The notes beneath the pieces are model-generated. The model ran no database searches, had not been told where the DNA came from, and worked only from the letters and a program-made list of their open reading frames with translations. 12,166 nt of DNA from NCBI GenBank assembly GCA_018830765.1, contig JAHJRJ010000211.1, positions 1 through 12,166 of the forward strand, read 5' to 3'. This document shows positions 1 to 7,869 of the stretch, one piece after another. Source of the stretch: Bacteroidota bacterium. GTDB lineage: Bacteria > Bacteroidota > Ignavibacteria > UBA10030 > BY39. The position numbers were made by a program, and so were the translations under genes. Position 1 is the stretch's first letter; the number at the start of each line of letters is the position of its first letter.

Positions 1-1
1 C

Positions 2-745
2 GGACTCGAACCGAGCTTTTTACACATGATGAAATTTATTATAGAGCAGAGCGACGGGGTTACGGCTGTTTCTAAATTTCTAAAAGATAAAACTATTACA
101 AATTTTCAGGTAGATAAAGAAATCGAAGTAATTTATAATTTTATTAACACGGAAAAATACAAGCGTGTCGAGAATTCTGCTCTGAGAAATTCAATCGCGC
201 CGAACGGTGAGAAAATTCTAGTACACACATCGAACTTCAGACCTGTAAAGCGAGTGCCCGACGTAATAAGAATTTTTAAAGAAGTGAGAAATAAAATCGA
301 CTCAAAATTAATACTGATAGGTGATGGTCCCGACCGTTCAGCCTGCGAACTGCTTTGCAGGGAATTGGACATTTGCAACGATGTAAAATTTTTAGGGAAA
401 CAAACCGACATCGTACCGCTTTTATCTCAATCAGATATCTTCTTGATGCCGAGTCAGTCGGAAAGTTTTGGTCTCTCCGCATTGGAAGCTATGGCTTGCG
501 AAGTGCCGGTAATCTCGTCGAGTGTCGGCGGTTTACCTGAACTCCAAGTGCACGGCGAAACCGGCTACATCGCAGAAATCGGTGATATAGACAGGATGGC
601 AAGATATTGCATCGACCTTCTTTCAAACGATACAAAACGCAAACGGTTTTCCGAAGCTGCGAGAAACCGTGCCGTTAATGCGTTCAATGAAGACAAGATC
701 GTCAGAGAATATGAAAAATATTACAATAAAATTTTAAATTTTTAA
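2..745 (+). CDS. bshA: N-acetyl-alpha-D-glucosaminyl L-malate synthase BshA, C-terminal part (5' end outside the window)
   Basis: A GT4 retaining glycosyltransferase. BshA joins GlcNAc from UDP-GlcNAc to L-malate, the first step of bacillithiol synthesis in the cytoplasm. The frame is open from base 2, and the residues before the first ATG (position 26) already fit the family (GLEPSF, then an IEQSDGVTAVS stretch), so that ATG is internal and the gene starts beyond the left edge. In the visible 247 residues I see the BshA-typical SNFRPVKR (about 77-84), the GDGP nucleotide-sugar loop (about 108-110) and the GT4 E-x7-E motif in ESFGLSALE (E154 and E162). These are followed by EAMACEVPVI and VGGLPE near 162-180 and HGETGY near 184-189. 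Full-length members have roughly 370-390 residues, so about one third is missing. The usual Gly in MACGVP is Glu here, a minor change. It converges on treY. A generic GT4 enzyme is possible, but SNFRPVKR strongly favours BshA. Confidence 0.87.
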   Translation, partial: GLEPSFLHMMKFIIEQSDGVTAVSKFLKDKTITNFQVDKEIEVIYNFINTEKYKRVENSALRNSIAPNGEKILVHTSNFRPVKRVPDVIRIFKEVRNKIDSKLILIGDGPDRSACELLCRELDICNDVKFLGKQTDIVPLLSQSDIFLMPSQSESFGLSALEAMACEVPVISSSVGGLPELQVHGETGYIAEIGDIDRMARYCIDLLSNDTKRKRFSEAARNRAVNAFNEDKIVREYEKYYNKILNF

Positions 746-823
746 CTCAGGGTGTTCCGATGACGAAAACAGGAATGTGAGACCTTATAAAGAGGAAAAT
801 TGAATATTGTTGGCTTAAATCGC

Positions 824-3619
824 TTATTGTGCTCCTACTAACAAACCTAAAGGAAATGCTTTACAAATTTCAGAAATTTTAATCATATTTTCTCCAGCAA
901 TAATCTCATTAGTAAATATATTTACCCAATTAACTGGTGATTCTCCGGGTATATTTAAGATTGTATCTCCCCACACCTCATCACCGAGAGGAAGCTGGTT
1001 CGGAGATATTAACCCTGCATACCGACGCGGGACAACTGCGATGATCCAGTTGTTTCCTTCGTTTCTCGCAAATGCTAAAATATGATTTTTATGTCTGCCC
1101 GAAACACTTAAGGGAATATAATCACCGTTTTTAAATACATTTATAAATTTATTTCTCACTTCCAGCGATTTATATGTTATAAACATTTTTATTTTCCCAT
1201 CGTGTTTATATATTAATAATTCATTGAGTAACGACATTAAATCTTTTTTTTCGCGCTCCTTGATTTCTACCAGGTATCTCTTTCGCAACTCAAAGTCTAT
1301 GGGTCGCCTGTTATCCGGATCGACAAGATTCAAATCCCACAACTCGCTTCCCTGATAAAAATCCGGAACTCCCGGACATGTTATTTTTAATAACACCTGA
1401 GATATCGAATTTAAAACACCGTAATGAGCTACTTTTTTCTGAAATGGTATGAATTCATTCAAAAAGTAATTATCAGATTTTTTGTCTAAAATATTTTCAA
1501 TAAAATTAATAAACCCATTTTCATATTCCTCATCAGGTTTCAACCAGGCAGTGTGGACTTTAGCTTCCCTGACGGATTTGATCATGTATTGCTTTATTCT
1601 TTCGACAAAATTCGGGTATTCATTCTCATCGAATGGAAATGCACCCACAAGTGTCTGATACAAAAAATATTCATCATTTGAATCCGGGACGGCTTTCCCT
1701 TTGATTGTTACTTTCTTGCTTTTATTGATTTTTGCCCATACTTTAACGCGGTTTTCCCATTCATTCGGAATTTCGGAAATGACATTAATTCTTGCTCGTA
1801 TATCCTCACCTCTCTTTGTATCGTGAGTTGCCGTTGCATTCATTGCATGTGGCGACTGACGCGATCGTTTCTTACAAAAGTGATGATATTCAATCGGCGA
1901 TACACCGAACCGGTTCGGACTTCCCCCGACTTCGTTAAGAGATATAAATTTATTGTAAATATACATAGCTGTATCTTCAAAACCCTTTGCCATCAATGGT
2001 CCGGATAACTGCTGGAACCTCATCACAAACTGCAACCAGCTTTCTTTATCTTCAGATGAGAGATTCGGATAAAATTCCAGAAGCAGAAACTTTTCGATAA
2101 AATTCAATTCAAGTAATAAGACAGGGTTTGTTTCAGCAGCTTTTCTCACTGTTTCAAGGACATAATATTTATCCTTATCATCCAGAGTATTGCTGTTAAT
2201 GTAAGTTCGATAAACAGGGAATAACGCGAGTATCTCCACTAGAGCTCTTCTTATACCGTAAAGCGTAATATCGCGGACATAGCGGTCACGGCTCGAAATA
2301 TTTTTTAAGAGATGAGCTAATCTGTCGATATCCCCTGCCATGTGTCTCCCGATGATCAGACGTTTTGTATCTGCAACCAGAATGTCATAAGGAATAATAC
2401 GGCGTGTAAATTTAGAATAAATCTTATCAAACCGTTTATCGTTTTTTCTATCACAAAAAACTCCGTTCACGAAATTTAGAAAATCATAACCGGTTGTCCC
2501 CTGCACGGGCCAATCCGCAGGTAACTCTTCATCAGGATTTAATATTTTTTCCACAACGATATAATTATGACTTGCTGCTTCTTTTAACATGTTAAGATAT
2601 TTAACAGGATTGTAAAGCCCGTCGATATGATCGATTCTTAAACCTGTGAATTTATTTTCTTTGAGCAGATTTAAAATTAACGTGTGAGTACCGCGAAAAA
2701 CATTTTCATCTTCAATCCGCAATGATATCAGATGATTAATATTGAAAAATCTCCGGTAATTGATTTCTTCGGTGGCGACTTTCCAAAAAGATAATCGGAA
2801 TAACTGATCGGAGAGCAATTCATCGAGGAGATTGAAACTTTCGGGCTTACCGGGTTCTCCGTTGAAATTGGTTATGCTTTCATCGATAAATTCCTTTACT
2901 TTCTGATTGGTGGAATACAATTCCCATAATATGCTTTTCGCAAAAGCCGATTGCTCTAATCTTTCTTTTTTTTCCTGTACAGCAGGTAAATTTCTTAAAA
3001 TAAACAATACACCCTGAGATTTTAATAAATCCGGATGATCCTTCCCCAGTTTCTCCATTAATATTTTAAATTTTTGGGTAAAAAATTTCGGATAAGATTC
3101 AATTTTCAAGGGGAGACTTAATTCATAATAATTAACATTTAAACCGCTTTCGGTGTACCTTAATTTAATTTCTCCGCTTTCAAGACATTCACCGTAAAAT
3201 TTTCCAAGAAAAGGTACAAGGATTTTGCCTTTCAGACTTTCATATGGATGATTCCATTCGATATCAAAATAATCATAAAACACGGAAGCAGTACCGTTTT
3301 CGATTACGTCCATCAGCATTTTATTCTCCGCATCGAATGCCATATGGTTTGGAACGATATCCTGAATCCAACCCATATTATACTTTTTGATCTCCAGATT
3401 TAGGTCATCGAAATCTTTCGGACTCCCCAATTCTGAATTTATCTGACGAGGATCAATCACATCATAGCCGTGTTTACTGGAATGTCGTGCTTTAAAAACC
3501 GGCGAGGCATAAATATCCGATATACTCAATTCGTTGAGGTATGAAATTAAACTTTCCGCGCGCTTAAAACCAAAATCCGGATTGAATTGAATTCTATAGG
3601 TCGCATTGGGTATTTTCAT
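824..3619 (-). CDS. treY: Malto-oligosyltrehalose synthase TreY (GH13_26)
   Basis: Converts the reducing-end alpha-1,4 bond of maltodextrins into the alpha,alpha-1,1 bond of a trehalosyl unit, making the substrate of TreZ. The protein has 931 residues, within the family range. The N-terminus carries the TreY opening ATYRIQF (6-12) and YASPVFKARHSSKHGYDV (37-54). The TIM-barrel motifs follow: DIVPNH (87-92), GLRIDHIDGL with the likely nucleophile D330, VVEKIL with the likely acid/base E357, and THDTKRGED with the transition-state Asp D600. Further signatures are PLMAKGFEDTAMY (541-553) and, near the C-terminus, PGVPDFYQGSE and DPDNRRPIDF. All catalytic carboxylates are present. The start ATG shares one base with the stop of the GH57 gene (TAATG on the minus strand), which suggests translational coupling. 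A weak purine-rich AAGA lies upstream, inside the preceding gene. It is the last gene of the operon, and I see no clear terminator in the 78 bp before bshA. Confidence 0.95.
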   Translation of the reverse strand: MKIPNATYRIQFNPDFGFKRAESLISYLNELSISDIYASPVFKARHSSKHGYDVIDPRQINSELGSPKDFDDLNLEIKKYNMGWIQDIVPNHMAFDAENKMLMDVIENGTASVFYDYFDIEWNHPYESLKGKILVPFLGKFYGECLESGEIKLRYTESGLNVNYYELSLPLKIESYPKFFTQKFKILMEKLGKDHPDLLKSQGVLFILRNLPAVQEKKERLEQSAFAKSILWELYSTNQKVKEFIDESITNFNGEPGKPESFNLLDELLSDQLFRLSFWKVATEEINYRRFFNINHLISLRIEDENVFRGTHTLILNLLKENKFTGLRIDHIDGLYNPVKYLNMLKEAASHNYIVVEKILNPDEELPADWPVQGTTGYDFLNFVNGVFCDRKNDKRFDKIYSKFTRRIIPYDILVADTKRLIIGRHMAGDIDRLAHLLKNISSRDRYVRDITLYGIRRALVEILALFPVYRTYINSNTLDDKDKYYVLETVRKAAETNPVLLLELNFIEKFLLLEFYPNLSSEDKESWLQFVMRFQQLSGPLMAKGFEDTAMYIYNKFISLNEVGGSPNRFGVSPIEYHHFCKKRSRQSPHAMNATATHDTKRGEDIRARINVISEIPNEWENRVKVWAKINKSKKVTIKGKAVPDSNDEYFLYQTLVGAFPFDENEYPNFVERIKQYMIKSVREAKVHTAWLKPDEEYENGFINFIENILDKKSDNYFLNEFIPFQKKVAHYGVLNSISQVLLKITCPGVPDFYQGSELWDLNLVDPDNRRPIDFELRKRYLVEIKEREKKDLMSLLNELLIYKHDGKIKMFITYKSLEVRNKFINVFKNGDYIPLSVSGRHKNHILAFARNEGNNWIIAVVPRRYAGLISPNQLPLGDEVWGDTILNIPGESPVNWVNIFTNEIIAGENMIKISEICKAFPLGLLVGAQ

Positions 3620-6039
3620 TATTCTATCTTAATATGCAGATGAGCGCCTAAATCCTTAAATAAATTTATCCACTTTTGAGAATTGATGTCACCCTTTTCG
3701 GCTTGAATATTTTTATTTTCCAAAAGGGTTTTACTTATTATAAAATAAATATTTTGAGCTTTCCACAGGTCTAACTGCAATCCAAGAGTTTCAAGCAACT
3801 GTATGGAATTAATTACTCGTTCCATTAAAGAGATATCATCATATTTTTCGCTAAGAATTTCCATCCGGGATATAATCCATTTACCCGCAACGTATTGAAG
3901 CCCTTCTTTATCGAGCTTAAATGAAAATTTATTTGTCTGTTCGATCAGGTCTTGAAGTTTCTCCAAATTCAAATTGCTATTGTGGAAATTTTTCTTTAAA
4001 TCGCTATTGATAATATATTCGGCAGCCAGAGAGAACGGAGTTGGTATCGGATAACGGATTTCGTGAAGAAAATTCATAACCGCAAAATTTTCTTCATATA
4101 TTTCTCTGAAGGATACCTCAATTTTATTAAGTGTATCGCTGAGAATTTCATTTGTTATTCTCCTTTGTTCTTCCTTAAACAAATGCCATAGCGAGTATCT
4201 ATAGTTTCCGAAATGTTTCATCAATAATTGAATCACCTCAGTAATATTTCCTTTACCAAAAGAATCTGTAATTTCCCTCAACATTCTGTTATATTCCTGT
4301 TCATTAATAAAAATCCGGACACCCGCAGTTATATTGTGATCACCGAGATGAAGGGCTGCATAACTTATTGATTTTTCTTCCCAAGTTAGATCAGGGGAAA
4401 TTTTAACTTTGCCGATCGCAAGCTTAAATTTACCGGATTCCTTTTTTGTGTATGCTTCACTTTCTACAGTGTAAGAATATAAAGGTTTATTATTGATGTT
4501 CTCGATAAATATCGAAGAAATGCCATAGTGTGCCGCAACACGGAGTAAATCCACCTTTGCCGGTTCAACGAAATTTTCATAAACTCTTGCACCGTTTTCA
4601 TAAATATTACTTGGAGCTGCAGCCAATTTTTTAAGAAATTCATCTTCAAACGGAACATTAAACAAATCTTCGGCAAAGTGTATCGCCTTTGCAGCATACT
4701 GCATAACCTGTGTAGTCTCGATCCCGGAAATCTCGTTAAAAAACCATCCACAGCTTGTGTACATCAACATACAGTTATGCTGCATATTTAAAAGCTTGAG
4801 TACTTTTATGTTCTCGTCTGGTGAAAGTTTTTGTTTTGAATATTTATCCAAAAAATTTCTTATGTTATCAATAGATCTGTCCTGGAGAACCTCGATATAT
4901 TCATTTCTTGCCTGCCAGGGGTCTTTCAGATATTTAGTGGCTTCCTGTTCAAATAAAGGAACCAATTTATCCCTCAGATAATCGAATGTTTCCCTAAGCG
5001 GTTTCCTCCAAGCCTGGGTCCATCCCTGGGGTGCGCCGGCATTGCAGCCACAGTTTTCGCGCCAGCGCTCAATTCCATGAAAACAGCTCCAAGAAGTATT
5101 TTCTGATATTTCAACTAGATCCTCAGGTGGATGTTTTTCAAGATATTCCCCGTAATTCGTAAGTTTGGCAGCACCATCCTGTTGTATATAATGGAGACAA
5201 TAAGACAATGCCATTTCACCGTATTTATGATGATGCCCGTATGATTCTCCGTCGGTTGCTACTTGAACAAGTTGGGGATAATTTCTAGAATCAGAAAATA
5301 CACCAAGTAATCTTTTTGCAAAAGATTCACCATCATTCAGGAGTCCACCGAATGCAATATCCTGAGAAATGGGACCATCGTAAAAAAATAACGTAATTGA
5401 CTTACCAGAAGGTAAATAGCATATGTATGGCTTTTTGGGATCGATAGTATTTTTTACGTCATGCCAGCGTCCCCCCTTGGCAATATGTTTTGTTCTTTTT
5501 GCCTGATTAGGAGCCAGAATGGTGAACTTTATATTTTGTCCGGCAAGTATTTCAAGTGTTTCAAGATCAACCGCCGCTTCCGGCAGCCACATACCTTCAG
5601 GTTCCCTTTTGAATCTTTTTATAAAATCTTTTATTCCCCAATATACCTGAGTGAATTTATCCTGCCGATTAGCCAGCGGCATAATCATGTGATTATAAAC
5701 CTGTGCGATCGCCGACCCATGTCCGGAATAATTCTGCCGGCTTAACTTATCGGCTTCGAGGATTGCCTCATATATTTCGGGTTTTTGCTTTTCCATCCAT
5801 AAAAGCAAGGTAGGACCGATGTTAAAGCTTATTTTCGAATAATTATTAATTATGTCTATGATTTTATCATTCGCATCAATAATTCGCGATGCCGTGTTCG
5901 GTGCATAACATTCAGCCGTTATACGTTCATTCCAGTCATGATAAGGATAAGCTGAATCCTGAACCTCTACTTCGTCAAGCCCTGCATTTTCTCTCGGGGG
6001 TTGATAGAAATGACCGTGTATACATATATATTTTTCCAT
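3619..6039 (-). CDS. GH57 family glycoside hydrolase-like protein with DUF3536 region
   Basis: An 806-residue protein of the GH57 class that carries a DUF3536-type extension. The N-terminal GH57 part shows HGHFYQPPRE (8-17, region 1), GMWLPEAAVD with E154 at the place of the usual GH57 nucleophile, and VATDGESYGHHHKYGE with D263 at the likely acid/base position. YFYDGPISQDIAF-like sequence near 219-230 and the tryptophan/cysteine-rich SWSCFHGIERWRENCGC stretch are also typical of this subgroup as I remember it. The remaining several hundred residues are mostly helical-looking. There is no signal peptide, so it is probably cytoplasmic. It sits between treZ and treY, 3 nt after treZ and overlapping treY by one base, so a role in alpha-glucan or trehalose metabolism is likely. 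GH57 families include amylases, 4-alpha-glucanotransferases and branching enzymes. The specific reaction is unknown to me, and I do not assign one. Family call firm, function open. Confidence 0.85.
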   Translation of the reverse strand: MEKYICIHGHFYQPPRENAGLDEVEVQDSAYPYHDWNERITAECYAPNTASRIIDANDKIIDIINNYSKISFNIGPTLLLWMEKQKPEIYEAILEADKLSRQNYSGHGSAIAQVYNHMIMPLANRQDKFTQVYWGIKDFIKRFKREPEGMWLPEAAVDLETLEILAGQNIKFTILAPNQAKRTKHIAKGGRWHDVKNTIDPKKPYICYLPSGKSITLFFYDGPISQDIAFGGLLNDGESFAKRLLGVFSDSRNYPQLVQVATDGESYGHHHKYGEMALSYCLHYIQQDGAAKLTNYGEYLEKHPPEDLVEISENTSWSCFHGIERWRENCGCNAGAPQGWTQAWRKPLRETFDYLRDKLVPLFEQEATKYLKDPWQARNEYIEVLQDRSIDNIRNFLDKYSKQKLSPDENIKVLKLLNMQHNCMLMYTSCGWFFNEISGIETTQVMQYAAKAIHFAEDLFNVPFEDEFLKKLAAAPSNIYENGARVYENFVEPAKVDLLRVAAHYGISSIFIENINNKPLYSYTVESEAYTKKESGKFKLAIGKVKISPDLTWEEKSISYAALHLGDHNITAGVRIFINEQEYNRMLREITDSFGKGNITEVIQLLMKHFGNYRYSLWHLFKEEQRRITNEILSDTLNKIEVSFREIYEENFAVMNFLHEIRYPIPTPFSLAAEYIINSDLKKNFHNSNLNLEKLQDLIEQTNKFSFKLDKEGLQYVAGKWIISRMEILSEKYDDISLMERVINSIQLLETLGLQLDLWKAQNIYFIISKTLLENKNIQAEKGDINSQKWINLFKDLGAHLHIKIE

Positions 6040-6042
6040 AGT

Positions 6043-7866
6043 TTACTCTCTTACGAACAAAACTGATGTGTATGGGGATAACGATATTTCATCACCGGTG
6101 TTGATATGGTCAGCAATTAGACTTCCAGGACCATTCCATTTCTCTTCTGAAGAATCCAAACCTTTTTTCCACTTACCGAGAGATAATTCAACAATTATTT
6201 TTGATATATTTTGACTCAAATTCATAATTAATAAAATTTCTGATTTTTCGTACCAGCGATGTAATAATACAACTTTATTTTCTTCAAATCCAGAAACATC
6301 TGCATTTTCCTTTTTTAGATAATATAAAGCCGGGATTTCTCCTCTTAAACGAAGCAAGTTCTTATAGTACTCCAGCATTATTTTATGATAAGACTGACTC
6401 CGTTTTTCCCAATTTAATTTCGATTTCAAAAAAGTATCAATACTTTGCGGATCAGGAGGTTCTCCTTCCCAATTAAATGATTGGAATTCATCTTTTCGTC
6501 CTTTGCGGACTGCTTCAATGAGATCATGGTCGTTATGACTTACAAAATACAGGAATGGCGTATTTTCGGCATACTCTTCGCCCATAAACAGCATCGGAAT
6601 AAAAGGGGGAAATATATATGCCGCAGCAGCTAATTTTAATGCTTCAAAATTAACGAGCACCGATAACCGTTCCCCGAGCATTCTGTTTCCAACCTGATCA
6701 TGCGTTTGAGAGGAAACAATAAATTTTTCGCCAGGTTGGTCAATTGCTGAAACCCCATGTTGTCTTTTTCTGAATTTGGAATATTGACCTGTTAATGAAT
6801 ACCCATCCCTATAACATCTCACAATATCTTTTACATCACCGTAGTCCGCATAGTAACCCTTAGTCTCTCCCGTAAGCAGTGTATGAATACAATGATGTAA
6901 GTCGTCGCACCATTGCGAATCTATTCCGTATCCGCCTGATTCATAGGGTTTAATTATTTTTGTATCGTTTAGATTACTTTCTGCTATTATATAACACTTT
7001 TTATTCAGCTCTTCCGATAACGATGCGACATTTTCAGTAAGTTCCCTGAGAAACGGATGTGCACTCACGTCAAATATCGCGTGAACTGCATCAAGCCGTA
7101 AACCATCTACATGGTAATGAGTGAACCAGTGGACAGCATTCTGTATAAAAAATTTTCTTACTTCATCGGAATGCGGACCATCGTAATTAATTGCCTCTCC
7201 CCAATGTGTTTTATATTTGTTGGTAAAAAAAGGACCAAATTCAGCGAAATAATTTCCTTCCGGGCCAAGGTGATTGTAAACTACATCCAATATCACCGCG
7301 ATTCCTTTTTTATGGCATTCATTAATTAATTTCTTAAATCCATCAGGACCACCGTATGAATTTTGAACTGCAAAAGGTTGAACACTATCGTAACCCCAGT
7401 TTCTGTCACCCGGAAATTGGGCTACCGGCATAAGAGAAAGTGTGTTTACTCCGATTTCTTTTATTTTGTCGAGGCGCGGAATAATTTCTTCAAAAGTACC
7501 TCCATATGTAAATGTTCCGACGTGTAATTCGTACATTATCATTTTTGAAAGTTCTATTCCGTTCCAGCCATGATCTTCCCACTTAAAGGTGCTGTGATCA
7601 ATGATTTGTGAGGGTTGATGAACTCCATTCGGTTGATAATGAGATGCCGGATCCGGCCTCGATTTTTCACCATTAAGCTTAAAAAAATATTGTGTATCTG
7701 GATTGATATTATCAGTAACAGTTTTCCAATAACCGGATTGGATCGGGGTTAAGGAAATAATTTTTTTATGCGGGTGAACAATTTCCAAATCCACTTTATT
7801 TAAAACTGGTGCCCAAACTATAAACTCACATTTCCCATCACCCAGGTAATTCGGACCAATTTTCAT
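6043..7866 (-). CDS. treZ: Malto-oligosyltrehalose trehalohydrolase TreZ (GH13_10)
   Basis: Cleaves the alpha-1,4 bond next to the trehalose end made by TreY and releases free trehalose. The length of 607 residues is normal. An N-terminal CBM48-like beta-sandwich covers about 1-95 (FIVWAP at 15-20 and the FFKLNG / RPDPAS region). YELHVGTFT (112-120) then opens the catalytic barrel, as is typical for TreZ. Barrel motifs are MPVAQFPGDRNWGYD (146-160), DVVYNHLGPEGNYF (194-207), GLRLDAVHAI with nucleophile D259, IIAESNLND with acid/base E296, and SQTHDQVGNR with D390. The GPEGNYF loop separates it from generic GH13 enzymes and branching enzymes. The ATG at 7866 is supported by a good ribosome binding site (GGGGAAG, 6-nt spacer). 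It lies 3 nt after glgB and 3 nt before the GH57 gene, in the same operon. Confidence 0.95.
   Translation of the reverse strand: MKIGPNYLGDGKCEFIVWAPVLNKVDLEIVHPHKKIISLTPIQSGYWKTVTDNINPDTQYFFKLNGEKSRPDPASHYQPNGVHQPSQIIDHSTFKWEDHGWNGIELSKMIMYELHVGTFTYGGTFEEIIPRLDKIKEIGVNTLSLMPVAQFPGDRNWGYDSVQPFAVQNSYGGPDGFKKLINECHKKGIAVILDVVYNHLGPEGNYFAEFGPFFTNKYKTHWGEAINYDGPHSDEVRKFFIQNAVHWFTHYHVDGLRLDAVHAIFDVSAHPFLRELTENVASLSEELNKKCYIIAESNLNDTKIIKPYESGGYGIDSQWCDDLHHCIHTLLTGETKGYYADYGDVKDIVRCYRDGYSLTGQYSKFRKRQHGVSAIDQPGEKFIVSSQTHDQVGNRMLGERLSVLVNFEALKLAAAAYIFPPFIPMLFMGEEYAENTPFLYFVSHNDHDLIEAVRKGRKDEFQSFNWEGEPPDPQSIDTFLKSKLNWEKRSQSYHKIMLEYYKNLLRLRGEIPALYYLKKENADVSGFEENKVVLLHRWYEKSEILLIMNLSQNISKIIVELSLGKWKKGLDSSEEKWNGPGSLIADHINTGDEISLSPYTSVLFVRE
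6046..6052 (-). promoter_or_regulatory. Ribosome binding site of the GH57 gene
   Basis: Reads AAGAGAG on the minus strand, inside the last codons of treZ, with a 6-nt spacer to the ATG at 6039. It supports that start and suggests that ribosomes ending treZ re-initiate here. The match to the Shine-Dalgarno consensus is partial. Confidence 0.5.
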
Positions 7867-7869
7867 TAA

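Noticed and set aside
746..823. Possible terminator or mini-gene between bshA and treY
   Set aside because: No stable stem followed by a T-run is visible on either strand. The ATG at 760 opens only a five-codon frame without a ribosome binding site.
4464..4751. Alternative-frame open stretches inside the GH57, treY, treZ and glgB genes on both strands
   Set aside because: All lie within genes with strong family motifs, and their translations have no recognisable features.
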